Shown here piece by piece: positions 1-7,981 of a DNA stretch of 64,000 nt. Location: positions 147,002 through 211,001 of the forward strand of contig JAFSUN010000011.1 of NCBI GenBank assembly GCA_017445225.1, read 5' to 3'. Position 1 is the stretch's first letter. The number at the start of each line of letters is the position of its first letter. A program made the position numbers and the translations under genes. The notes beneath the pieces are model-generated. The model was not told the DNA's origin, did no database searches, and saw only the letters and a program-made list of their open reading frames with translations. Source of the stretch: Erysipelotrichaceae bacterium. Lineage in GTDB: Bacteria > Bacillota_I > Bacilli_A > Erysipelotrichales > Erysipelotrichaceae.

Positions 1-136
1 CCTGATTGCATTCGCCATGATTGAATGCGCAGAGAGAAGGAATTTCATATCCGCAAGCCTTGGCGGCTTCCAGGACGGTCAGCGAGCCGTCTACCTGATA
101 AGGGACGCCCTCGATTTTAATATTGACTAATGACAT
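1..136 (-). CDS. hydA: [FeFe] hydrogenase large subunit, N-terminal fragment (cut by window edge)
   Basis: Only the first 45 codons are inside the window. The reading starts MSLVNIKIEGVPYQVDG and reaches a cysteine (about residue 36) in the pattern expected for the plant-type [2Fe-2S] domain that opens HydA and NuoG proteins. It follows hydB by 13 bases on the same strand, preceded by an AGGGAGGA ribosome binding site. The order hydC-hydB-hydA is that of trimeric NAD-linked [FeFe] hydrogenases, in which HydA holds the H-cluster. A NuoG-like or formate dehydrogenase alpha subunit starting with the same domain cannot be excluded because the catalytic part is outside the window. Confidence 0.7.
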   Translation of the reverse strand, partial: MSLVNIKIEGVPYQVDGSLTVLEAAKACGYEIPSLCAFNHGECNQ

Positions 137-149
137 GTTCATCCTCCCT

Positions 150-2033
150 TTACATTTTGGAAATGGCACCGAACTTACAGGTTGAGATGCAGGCTCCGCA
201 CTTTATGCACTTGGACGAGTCGATATGCATTGAAGCCAGCTTGTGTCCAGGAGCCACGTAGTCGGTTCTGCTGATGCAGCTGACCGGGCAGCCACGGGCA
301 CAGACGCCGCAGCCGATGCACTTGTCCGGATCGATGCGGTATTCCATGAGTTTCTTACAGACATGGGCCGGGCACTTCTTGTCAACGATGTGAGCGATGT
401 ATTCATCCCGGAAGTGGGCGATGGTGGAATTGATCGGGTTGGCAGCGGTCTGACCTAAGGCACACAGTGAGTTGGTCTTTACGGTGTCAGACAGTTCTTC
501 CAGTTCCTTGAAGTCATCCATGGTTCCCTTGCCTTCGGTGATGCGGGTCAGGATCTCGAGCATTCTCTTGGTACCGATACGGCACGGTGTACACTTGCCG
601 CAGCTTTCATCACAGATGAATTCCATGTAGAACTTGGCTACGTCAACCATGCAGTTGTCTTCGTCCATGACGATGGCGCCGCCGGAACCCATCATTGAGC
701 CCTTGGCTACCAGGTTATCGAAGTCGATTGGTTCATCGAGATATTCTTCGGTCAGACAGCCGCCGGAAGGTCCGCCGGTCTGAATGGCCTTGAACTTCTT
801 GCCGCCCGGAATGCCGCCGCCGATGTCATAGATCAGCTCGCGCAGCGTGGTTCCCATCGGTACTTCAACCAGGCCGACGTTATTGACCTTGCCGCCTAAG
901 GCGAATACCTTGGTGCCCTTGCTTCTTTCGGTTCCGACGGAAGCGAATTCCTGCCAGCCGTTACGGAGAATGAACGGTACGCAGGCGAGAGTTTCGACGT
1001 TGTTAACACAGGTTGGCTTGCCCCATAAGCCCTTGACGGCCGGGAACGGCGGTCTCGGTCTCGGCATGCCGCGCTTGCCTTCGATGGAGTTCAGCAGAGC
1101 TGTTTCCTCACCGCAGACGAAAGCACCGGCACCCAGTCTCAGGTGGCAATGGAATGAGAAATCGGTTCCCATGATATGGTCACCAAGCATGCCGATCTCT
1201 TCGGCCTGTTTGATGGCGATTCTTAAACGCTTGACAGCGATCGGATATTCAGCACGGACATAGAAGTAGCCTTCTGATGCGCCATAGGCATAGCCGGCGA
1301 TCATCATGCCTTCGATGACGGCCAGAGGATTTCCTTCCAGGATCGAACGGTCCATGAAAGCACCCGGGTCGCCCTCGTCACCGTTACAGACAACGTACTT
1401 CTGATCAGCATCTACGTTGTAGGCAAACTGCCACTTACGGCCGGTCGGGAAGCCACCGCCTCCTCTGCCTCTTAAGCCGGACTTGGAAACTTCATCGATT
1501 ACTTCCTGCTGGGTCATGGACAGAGCTCTCTTCAGGCCTTCAAAGGCACCCATGCCCATGGCTTCGTTGATGTCTTCCGGATTGATGACACCGCAGCCAT
1601 GCAGGGCTACACGTCTCTGCTTCTTGTAGAAGTTGATGTCGTCCTGCTTGGATACTCTGGCCTTGGTTACCGGGTCAACGTATAATAAGCGTTCAACGAC
1701 GGTGTTGTTGACGATGTCGGATTCGACGATCTCCTCAACATCGGTGATCTTTACCAGACGGTATAAGGTGTCTTCCGGATAGATCTTGACGAACGGTCCC
1801 TGGGAACAGAAACCGAAACAGCCAACGAGATTGACGGTTGCCCGGTCAGTTAAGCCTCTGGCAGCCAGTACTTCTTCAAACTTGGCCTTGATCTCATCGG
1901 AATGGCTGGAAAGACAGCCGGTGCCGCCGCATAACACGATGTGGCGCTTGCCGTCCGCACCTGTCAGCTTTTCATTCAGGTTTCTGGTACAGGCAATATT
2001 GGTTTCATTGAACTTTTCTACTGTCTGAATCAT
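150..2033 (-). CDS. hydB: NADH-binding flavoprotein subunit of multimeric [FeFe] hydrogenase (NuoF-like)
   Basis: 627 residues. Domain order: an N-terminal thioredoxin-like [2Fe-2S] domain (about 30-115, cysteines in CGGTGC and CFGFC), the NuoF core with FMN/NADH loop GRGGGGFPTGRKW and CNGDEGDPGAF, the [4Fe-4S] site ESCGKCTPC plus a later cysteine in SLCALGQ, and a C-terminal two-[4Fe-4S] ferredoxin domain (CIGCGVCARGC and CIKCGACISTC). This is the layout of HydB in trimeric electron-bifurcating hydrogenases and of HndC, where it exchanges electrons between NAD(P)H, flavin and ferredoxin. It overlaps hydC by ATGA, implying translational coupling. Cytoplasmic; no signal or membrane segment. 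Whether the complex bifurcates or simply uses NADH cannot be read from sequence alone. Confidence 0.9.
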   Translation of the reverse strand: MIQTVEKFNETNIACTRNLNEKLTGADGKRHIVLCGGTGCLSSHSDEIKAKFEEVLAARGLTDRATVNLVGCFGFCSQGPFVKIYPEDTLYRLVKITDVEEIVESDIVNNTVVERLLYVDPVTKARVSKQDDINFYKKQRRVALHGCGVINPEDINEAMGMGAFEGLKRALSMTQQEVIDEVSKSGLRGRGGGGFPTGRKWQFAYNVDADQKYVVCNGDEGDPGAFMDRSILEGNPLAVIEGMMIAGYAYGASEGYFYVRAEYPIAVKRLRIAIKQAEEIGMLGDHIMGTDFSFHCHLRLGAGAFVCGEETALLNSIEGKRGMPRPRPPFPAVKGLWGKPTCVNNVETLACVPFILRNGWQEFASVGTERSKGTKVFALGGKVNNVGLVEVPMGTTLRELIYDIGGGIPGGKKFKAIQTGGPSGGCLTEEYLDEPIDFDNLVAKGSMMGSGGAIVMDEDNCMVDVAKFYMEFICDESCGKCTPCRIGTKRMLEILTRITEGKGTMDDFKELEELSDTVKTNSLCALGQTAANPINSTIAHFRDEYIAHIVDKKCPAHVCKKLMEYRIDPDKCIGCGVCARGCPVSCISRTDYVAPGHKLASMHIDSSKCIKCGACISTCKFGAISKM

Positions 2034-2518
2034 GCTGCTACCTCTTTCGCCTTATAGTCATCAACGATCTTGGCAACCTTGTCGACACTCATCTTCGGAT
2101 AAACGGTTCCGTTGATGCTGACGGCCGGAGCAATGCCGCAGGCGCCGATGCAGCGCAGGGCATCCAGGGTAAACATGCCGTCTTCGGTAGTTTCACCTGG
2201 TTTGATCTTCAGGATCTCGGAGAACTTGTCGATCACCTGCTGAGCATTCTTGACATAGCATGCCGTGCCTAAGCAGCAGCCGATAACGTATTTTCCCTTC
2301 GGCTTGAGAGAGAAAAATGAATAGAAGGTTACAACCCCGTAGATTTCGGCAACGGAAATACCGGTCTCCCTGGAGACGATTTCCTGGACTTCCAACGGGA
2401 TGTAGCCGTACTCGTTCTGAATGTCACTTAAGATCATCATTAATGGGGTTTTTTCATTTTTATAACGCCCACAGATCTCAACGATCTTCAGAACTGCACT
2501 GTTATTGAGCTTTGCCAT
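2030..2518 (-). CDS. hydC: [2Fe-2S] thioredoxin-like hydrogenase subunit (NuoE-like)
   Basis: 162 residues, normal length for NuoE/HydC/HndA. A helical N-terminus (IQNEYGYIPLEVQEIVSRETG) leads into a thioredoxin-like fold with the four cluster cysteines in CCLGTAC and CIGACG. It carries electrons between hydB and the rest of the complex. First gene of the hyd operon; ribosome binding site AAAGGATG precedes the ATG, and a promoter lies about 50 bases upstream. Its stop overlaps the start of hydB. Confidence 0.9.
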   Translation of the reverse strand: MAKLNNSAVLKIVEICGRYKNEKTPLMMILSDIQNEYGYIPLEVQEIVSRETGISVAEIYGVVTFYSFFSLKPKGKYVIGCCLGTACYVKNAQQVIDKFSEILKIKPGETTEDGMFTLDALRCIGACGIAPAVSINGTVYPKMSVDKVAKIVDDYKAKEVAA

Positions 2519-2567
2519 AAAACATCCTTTCTAAATTGCATATTAAAAAATATTCTTTAGCAGTTTT

Positions 2568-2596
2568 ATTATAATATATCTCACCGTTTTTATGAA
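2568..2596 (-). promoter_or_regulatory. Promoter of the hydCBA operon
   Basis: On the minus strand TTCATA (2591-2596), 17-base spacer, TATAAT (2568-2573), about 50 bases before the hydC start codon. Perfect -10, four of six at -35. It sits directly after the terminator of the upstream cluster, so hyd expression should be independent of it. Confidence 0.65.
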
Positions 2597-2622
2597 CTGT
2601 TTTATACCAATAATCGCGTAGC

Positions 2623-2644
2623 AAAAACAGAGCAATCTGCTCTG
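2623..2644 (-). terminator. Rho-independent terminator ending the yhf-like cluster
   Basis: Read on the minus strand: 7-bp perfect stem CAGAGCA/TGCTCTG with a 3-base loop, followed by TTTTT. It begins at the stop codon of the ADP-ribosylglycohydrolase-like gene and ends the long minus-strand run. Confidence 0.85.
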
Positions 2645-3679
2645 TCATAATTCTTTGATCTTATTATTCTGCCCTAATTCGGAAAGCTTTTCACTGACCG
2701 ACCGGATGTCGAAACCATTGACTTCATCGATGACTGAAAGATATTCCGTCAGCTTTTCATCCGAGCCGCTCAGGGTTCCGGCCAGAGCGCCGGCAATCGT
2801 GGCAATGGCCGGTGTACAGCCGCCGATATTGACCGCCGCGGTTATGGTGTCCATCACCTTTCCGCCCAACATGGCAAACAAACCAAAGGCAGTCGGAACG
2901 CTTTCCGCTGCTGAAATCCCGCATCCGACGACCTCAGCAAGTTCCTTCATGCCTGTTTCAGGATCATCTTCATGTTTCTTCGCAATATCGACCGCCATCT
3001 CTATCCTTCGATAAACGCTGGGATTGGAAAGCTGGCAATCGATGGAAATACCGTAGGCATCCCCGGCCTGCGCTCCCAACAGGCCGGCTTCGATGACGCT
3101 GGCAACCGTCGCCTCTTCATTCAGGGCCTCGCTTACGGCCCCGGCTACGGCACAGCTGGCAGCCAGAGAAGTCGAATTCTGCTGAAGCGGCAGCGCCATC
3201 ATGATGGCATTGATGATGGCCTTGCGGACATCACCGCCGCTGGCCAGGCCAACCGGAGCGATCCTGATGGCCGAGGCATTGGTTCCCCTGGTGCTGTCAT
3301 GACTCAGAAAGTCATCGTGAAAGATCAGCGGATTTCCCTTCAGCCTCTCAATGGCCACGGCCATATCATCATCAGCCAGAGAATAGTAGCGGCTGTCCGA
3401 CCACATCATTATGACATCTTCCGCCGCTTCCTCATCAACTTCGCCATTACGCTCGATCAGGGTCAGAGCCGTACAGTAAGCCAGCGAAAAACCGTCGGTA
3501 ACACTTCCCTTCTCCCAACCGCGGGAGGGAACATCATCCGGTATGTCCAGGAGATCGGTTACTCTGCCTTCGAAATACTCTCTGATCTGTTCCTGGTTGC
3601 GGGTTTCCGTGGCAGCTCCCATGGCATCGCCGATGGCAGCGGCCAGAAAACCGCCCAGCACTTTGAGGTTTTTATCCAT
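2645..3679 (-). CDS. ADP-ribosylglycohydrolase-family protein with altered metal sites
   Basis: 344 residues, all-helical. The family frame is clear: GFLAAAIGDAMGAATE at the N-terminus, GTNASAIRIAPVGLAS (about 132-147) and SVPTAFGLFAMLG followed by VNIGG (about 260-287). Family members cleave ADP-ribose or related N-glycosidic bonds with two Mg ions. The usual TDD here is TDG (61-63) and the usual GGDTDT is GGCTPA (286-291), so several metal ligands are missing. It may therefore be non-catalytic, or act differently. Last gene of the yhf-like cluster, 12 bases after the P-loop gene, with a terminator at its stop. No signal peptide. Substrate unknown; the context suggests a nucleoside- or ribosyl-like intermediate, which is inference. 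Confidence 0.75.
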   Translation of the reverse strand: MDKNLKVLGGFLAAAIGDAMGAATETRNQEQIREYFEGRVTDLLDIPDDVPSRGWEKGSVTDGFSLAYCTALTLIERNGEVDEEAAEDVIMMWSDSRYYSLADDDMAVAIERLKGNPLIFHDDFLSHDSTRGTNASAIRIAPVGLASGGDVRKAIINAIMMALPLQQNSTSLAASCAVAGAVSEALNEEATVASVIEAGLLGAQAGDAYGISIDCQLSNPSVYRRIEMAVDIAKKHEDDPETGMKELAEVVGCGISAAESVPTAFGLFAMLGGKVMDTITAAVNIGGCTPAIATIAGALAGTLSGSDEKLTEYLSVIDEVNGFDIRSVSEKLSELGQNNKIKEL

Positions 3680-3691
3680 CTTTGCCTGCTT

Positions 3692-4672
3692 TCAGTTTTC
3701 AGAATATAAGTCATACATGATATCGGTGGCGTTTCTGATGGCTTCAATGACTTCCAGGACCCTGTCTTCCTTCCAGGTATCCATGGCTCCTCTTAAGAAG
3801 GTCGTCTTATCTTCCCGGTTGTCAAACACCCCGATCGGAAGATGGTACTTTTTCCCGTGCGCTTCGACCGTAATGGTGTTCTCCTTTTCGGAAATGCTTC
3901 TCAGATACAGCATGTCATCACAGCCATACTCATCCAGCATGACCTGGATCGGTACGCCGTGGTGAAGGATGGAACCGGGATCGTTGGGATCGCTGCGGGC
4001 TTCATTCTTCCTTCGGCTTTCCTCCGGGGTTACATAGATGTACAGGATGACGGCATCTTCCAGCATCTCCGGGCAGAACTGCCTCAGGGAATACTGATAG
4101 CCCATCGGATCACTTAACGGCATGGCTGCTCCCTGAGCCCCGCCTCTGGCGGCTTCGACGATGATGGTCTTGCCTTCCATCGTCTCCGGGTATTCACCGT
4201 GCTTGTCTTCCTGCAGGAAGCGGGCCCGCTCTTCCAGAGCGTCCGCCACTTTCTCCTTGACATCTTCACTCAGAGGTGCGATGCGGTAAGGGATTCCGGC
4301 CTTCAGGGCGGCATTGTCGATCCTGGTAAACAGATGCCGGGCATAGCTGTCCGGTTTTACCACCACTCTGTTCATCAGGTCATAGTAGTCTTCATTGAGA
4401 AGATTTATCAGGGTTCCCCAGTCTCTTTCATCCAGCAGCGTGGAATCGTTGGAAGCATAGAAGAGCGGTTTCTGACCGAGCTTCATCAGCTCTTCATCGA
4501 TCCTTCTCATCATGAAGACATAGGGAAAGTCATCGAGCTGAATCGTTTCGCCGATATGGAATTCATCACGTAGAACGGCCGGATCGACCTTGGCCATGAA
4601 ATTGCGGACTTCTGACTTGCCGCTGGCTGGCAGGGCAAACAGGAGAACTTTGCTGAAGACGTTTTTACTCAT
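3692..4672 (-). CDS. Uncharacterised P-loop protein of the yhf-like cluster
   Basis: 326 residues, cytoplasmic. I do not recognise a named family. Near the N-terminus is a nucleotide-binding P-loop-like stretch, LFALPASGKSE (residues 11-21), with GKS but an alanine where the first glycine of Walker A usually is. The rest is mixed alpha/beta with many acidic residues and a motif YIYVTPEESRRKNEARSDP that could be a lid or base-binding region as in small-molecule kinases. Lies between yhfW and the ADP-ribosylglycohydrolase-like gene with spacings of 13 and 12 bases, so it is almost certainly cotranscribed. A kinase or NTPase acting on the pathway intermediate is a reasonable guess, no more. Confidence 0.6.
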   Translation of the reverse strand: MSKNVFSKVLLFALPASGKSEVRNFMAKVDPAVLRDEFHIGETIQLDDFPYVFMMRRIDEELMKLGQKPLFYASNDSTLLDERDWGTLINLLNEDYYDLMNRVVVKPDSYARHLFTRIDNAALKAGIPYRIAPLSEDVKEKVADALEERARFLQEDKHGEYPETMEGKTIIVEAARGGAQGAAMPLSDPMGYQYSLRQFCPEMLEDAVILYIYVTPEESRRKNEARSDPNDPGSILHHGVPIQVMLDEYGCDDMLYLRSISEKENTITVEAHGKKYHLPIGVFDNREDKTTFLRGAMDTWKEDRVLEVIEAIRNATDIMYDLYSEN

Positions 4673-4685
4673 AAAATCCTGCTTT

Positions 4686-5900
4686 CTATTTTAGAAGATT
4701 CATGAAGGAGCTGCCGCTTTCCGGGTGTTCAACGCCCAGATAATCGCAGCAGCTGGCACCGACGTCAGCCAGACTTCGCCGCTGGCCTACGCACCTGCCT
4801 TTGACATTTCCATGTCTTATCAGTAACGGCACGCACTCGCGGGTATGCTTGCTGTGGCCGATGTTGGGGTCGTTGCCATGGTCGGCCATGATGACCAGCA
4901 CATCTTCTTCCTGCAGCTCTTCCAGGATCGCCGGCAGCTTGCCATCAGCGATCTCCAGGATCTCGCGATAACGGGTGGAACTCTGAGAATGACCGGCCAG
5001 GTCGGTTTCCTGGATGTTGGTGCAGATGAAGCCGGTGTCCATCTTCTTCATGACTTCCAGGGTCAGATCCATGCACTCAGCCGTCGGTACGCAGCTGATG
5101 GATTCGCCCTTATCGTTGGCCACGATGTCGGCGACCTTGCCGATCAGCACGCAGTTAATTCCGTTTCTGGTCAGGATGGTCGGGGCCTGGACGTTCTTGT
5201 TGACGCCATAGCCCAGATGCAGGCACTGATAGCCCTGCTCATAGGATTTGCTCTTGGCGGAGGCAATGCCGATGTACTTGCCTTCTCTGATCTCCTCAGC
5301 GGCATACAGGTCATCCATGTTGTTGCCGGTACCGCCGAAGACGATGACTCTTCCTACCGTTACCACTTCTCTGACCAGATGGGCGATTTCATATTCCTTC
5401 TCAAACGGCATGTAGTCCAGTGGTGCGGTTACGTTGTAGCACATGCCCAGGTCAGCCTCCAGGTTATCGGCGACCGTGCAGTATTTATCACAGACGATGT
5501 ATCTTAATCCCTGTCTTTCAACGATTTCTACTTCGTGGCCGTTCTCTCTCAGATGCCGGGCGACGATGTCCACCTTCTGCTGGAACGGGGTAAATTCCGG
5601 ATGCTTGGGGTTGGTACCCATGATCTCCTGATGGCCCATGAAAGTATCGGCTCCCATGTGCCGTAATTCGCTGCGGCCCCAGTTGGCATCGGGCTGAAAC
5701 TTCATTTTTTCGCTTTCATGCCCAAAGGCATTCATCAGGCCCAGTTTTTCCAGGTTGGGCAGGTAAAGATCGGGATGGTCGTGGAGGATGCTTCCCAGGG
5801 TACAGGCCTTCTCATCACCCGGTCTGGCGGTGGCGGCATCGGGGGTTGCTCCCATGCCGAAGCCGTCGAGAACGATGACCACAAATCTCTTCTTACTCAT
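4686..5900 (-). CDS. yhfW: Phosphopentomutase-like alkaline-phosphatase-superfamily enzyme (YhfW)
   Basis: 404 residues from the ATG at 5900, chosen because GAGGTGA lies just upstream and the protein then begins MSKKRFVVIVLDGFGMG as in YhfW and phosphopentomutase (DeoB). A 27-base longer frame exists. Metal-ligand motifs of the alkaline phosphatase superfamily are visible: VLDGFGMGATPD near the N-terminus, GHQEIMGTNPKHP in the middle, and IMADHGNDPNIGHSKHTRE near the C-terminus. Family knowledge: phosphopentomutases interconvert ribose-1-P and ribose-5-P; YhfW itself has no established reaction. Its start overlaps the yhfS stop by 8 bases. Suggests that a phosphorylated sugar or polyol is an intermediate of the pathway. 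Confidence 0.85.
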   Translation of the reverse strand: MSKKRFVVIVLDGFGMGATPDAATARPGDEKACTLGSILHDHPDLYLPNLEKLGLMNAFGHESEKMKFQPDANWGRSELRHMGADTFMGHQEIMGTNPKHPEFTPFQQKVDIVARHLRENGHEVEIVERQGLRYIVCDKYCTVADNLEADLGMCYNVTAPLDYMPFEKEYEIAHLVREVVTVGRVIVFGGTGNNMDDLYAAEEIREGKYIGIASAKSKSYEQGYQCLHLGYGVNKNVQAPTILTRNGINCVLIGKVADIVANDKGESISCVPTAECMDLTLEVMKKMDTGFICTNIQETDLAGHSQSSTRYREILEIADGKLPAILEELQEEDVLVIMADHGNDPNIGHSKHTRECVPLLIRHGNVKGRCVGQRRSLADVGASCCDYLGVEHPESGSSFMNLLK

Positions 5901-7002
5901 TTCTGTCACCTCTTTCCGCTTCCGCAATGCTTTCTCTTAAGATGCGGATGACGGTATCACTGCCAGCCCGATTGGGGTTGACTCTGATCATGTAGTCGAT
6001 GAGGGTCGGATCACTCTTCAGGAAAGTGCCGGACACCTTATAGAACAGCGGTGTGATTTCGTATTTGCTTTCGGAGCCGACTGGATTAGGCAGAGCTCCC
6101 CTCTTTTCGGCCGCCTTCAGTACCTTTCGGGCAATCGGCTTGTCAAAGGACACCAGCAATACCTTGCTCTGGGCATTGGCGATGAAGGCTTCCTTGATGC
6201 CGCTGACTTCTCCTTCATTTATTCTTCTTAAGACATCTTCAATGGTCTCAGCCTGAATGGCTAAAAGAACCGGAGCATAGATAAGGCCTCTTAAGACCTC
6301 CAGTGCTTCCCAACCCTGCGTCTGGCAGCCACCGGAATAGTGCATCTTTCTGATCCTGTCGATGTACTGCTTCTTACCGACAATGCAGCCGATGCCTTCC
6401 GGCCCCTGCAGCTTGAAGGTTGAGAAACAGGACAGGTCGGCTCCCAGTTCACTGCCGATCTTGCTGACCTTCATCACGGCATAGTTGTCATCGACGATGA
6501 TTGGAATGTTACTTGTTTCCTTGATAGTTCTGATGACCTCACTGATGTCATAGCGGTCAGCGATGTTCTGACGGGAATACTGCACCAGGGCAGCATCAAC
6601 ATCATTATCCTGAAGAGTTCTAACCAGCTCATCGAGGTCGTTATAGTCAGCCCTGACGGGTTCCAGGCCAAACATGTCGATGCTGGTCTGGGTGGTTGAA
6701 TAGGCAGGCGCCTGATGAATGAGAATTTTACTGCCGGCCTTGACGGCTCCGGCTAGCGCATAGCGGATGGCTCCGGTTCCTGATCCTCTGACCAGGATGG
6801 CCGTCTCGGCATTGAAGAATTCGGCGATGGCTCTTTCCGCCTTCATGGTCGTCAGCGGTTCGTTCTCCGGCTGATGAACCCCCAGATCACCTCTGGTCAG
6901 CAGTTCACTGCCGGTAAAGTAATGCATGACGCAATCCACTAATCGGAACTGTTTTTCTTCAGCTTCCTTTAAAGTGATGCTCTGTAATGGATAAACCTTC
7001 AT
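5893..7002 (-). CDS. yhfS: PLP-dependent aminotransferase-fold protein (YhfS)
   Basis: 369 residues, fold type I. GSGTGAIRYAL (73-83) is the phosphate-binding loop, VDDNYAV (170-176) provides the acidic residue that contacts the pyridine nitrogen, and STFKLQGPEG gives the likely Schiff-base lysine K197. The length and the neighbourhood (yhfW, yhfX, php, yhfU, yhfT) match E. coli YhfS, whose reaction is not established. It could be an aminotransferase or a beta/gamma-eliminating lyase. It follows the amidase-like gene by 10 bases and overlaps yhfW by 8. Confidence 0.85.
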   Translation of the reverse strand: MKVYPLQSITLKEAEEKQFRLVDCVMHYFTGSELLTRGDLGVHQPENEPLTTMKAERAIAEFFNAETAILVRGSGTGAIRYALAGAVKAGSKILIHQAPAYSTTQTSIDMFGLEPVRADYNDLDELVRTLQDNDVDAALVQYSRQNIADRYDISEVIRTIKETSNIPIIVDDNYAVMKVSKIGSELGADLSCFSTFKLQGPEGIGCIVGKKQYIDRIRKMHYSGGCQTQGWEALEVLRGLIYAPVLLAIQAETIEDVLRRINEGEVSGIKEAFIANAQSKVLLVSFDKPIARKVLKAAEKRGALPNPVGSESKYEITPLFYKVSGTFLKSDPTLIDYMIRVNPNRAGSDTVIRILRESIAEAERGDRNE

Positions 7003-7012
7003 GGTTCCCCTC

Positions 7013-7981
7013 CTATATTTCGTATCCTTCGATGAAGTAGTTGTTCAGATCGAGAAAATAGCGCTCGATCAGCTCATCGTGGACTTCACTTATCTTTCTT
7101 CCCAAGGCCAGCAGTCTGGCGATCTTATCAGGCCGGCTTTCACACATCAACAGCGTTGCCATGCCCAGTTCCTTCTGCGGCAGGCATAAGGCCGTAGCCT
7201 GAGCAATGTTGCAGACTCTGAGATAACCCTTCTCGGCATCCATCTGGATCTGACGGGTCCGTTCATCAAAGTGACCAAAAAGCGAATCACCAAAGCCCTT
7301 CAGGTCGACCGGTCCTTCGGTGACCGCCAGGACATCGGCTTCCTTAAGAGTCTTTCTCAGATATTCCGTCAGTTCGCTCCGGGGAGCCTTGTTGAACATG
7401 ACCCTGATGACCTGAGAATCAAACTCATCGTATTGCCGGTCGGAAACGACCTTTCCGGTTTCCTGGGCCGGATAGATGGCGATGCTGTCGGCAATGGCCT
7501 TGTAGAGGATCTCCTTATCTCTGGCCATGAAGCCGATCGAATTACCAGCCACGATCCCGTCGGTGTTGGCCTTGCGGTTCTGCTTACGATCGGCCTCGAT
7601 CAGCGGAGAGATGAATCCCAGAATGTTCAGGCACATGGCCGGGGCCAAGACGCTGCCCCCGCCGTCATTGCCGATGCCCAGGTCATTGATGCCGGCAAAG
7701 ACGTTGACAGCCGTACCGCTGGAAGATCCGCTCATCCAGTGCCCGGTGATCGGGTTGATCAATCCGATATCCACTGCCCGGCCGGCCAAAGGTGACTTGC
7801 GGTCGATGGTGTGCAGAGAGAAACCGGTCTTTTCCAGCTTATGCATCAGGGTATTAGGTATGGAATGAATATTCTTTATTCCCACCAGAAAACTCCCGCT
7901 GTCCGCTTCCAGTACCCGGTCAATCGAGTTATAGGGGTTCTTCAGGGCTACACGGTGCCTTAATTCATAACTGTTGCTCAT
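7013..7981 (-). CDS. Amidase-signature family protein, short form
   Basis: 322 residues, shorter than ordinary amidases (about 450). The amidase signature triad can be placed: K36 in VGIKN, the cis-serine S86 in SGSSSGT, and nucleophile S110 in NDGGGSVLAPA, with the usual 24-residue gap between the serines. So the active site appears intact even though the C-terminal half is abbreviated. Amidase-signature enzymes hydrolyse amide or carbamoyl bonds in the cytoplasm. Its ATG overlaps the yhfX stop (ATGA), binding it firmly into this operon. I know of no corresponding gene in the E. coli yhf set. Substrate unknown. Confidence 0.7.
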   Translation of the reverse strand: MSNSYELRHRVALKNPYNSIDRVLEADSGSFLVGIKNIHSIPNTLMHKLEKTGFSLHTIDRKSPLAGRAVDIGLINPITGHWMSGSSSGTAVNVFAGINDLGIGNDGGGSVLAPAMCLNILGFISPLIEADRKQNRKANTDGIVAGNSIGFMARDKEILYKAIADSIAIYPAQETGKVVSDRQYDEFDSQVIRVMFNKAPRSELTEYLRKTLKEADVLAVTEGPVDLKGFGDSLFGHFDERTRQIQMDAEKGYLRVCNIAQATALCLPQKELGMATLLMCESRPDKIARLLALGRKISEVHDELIERYFLDLNNYFIEGYEI

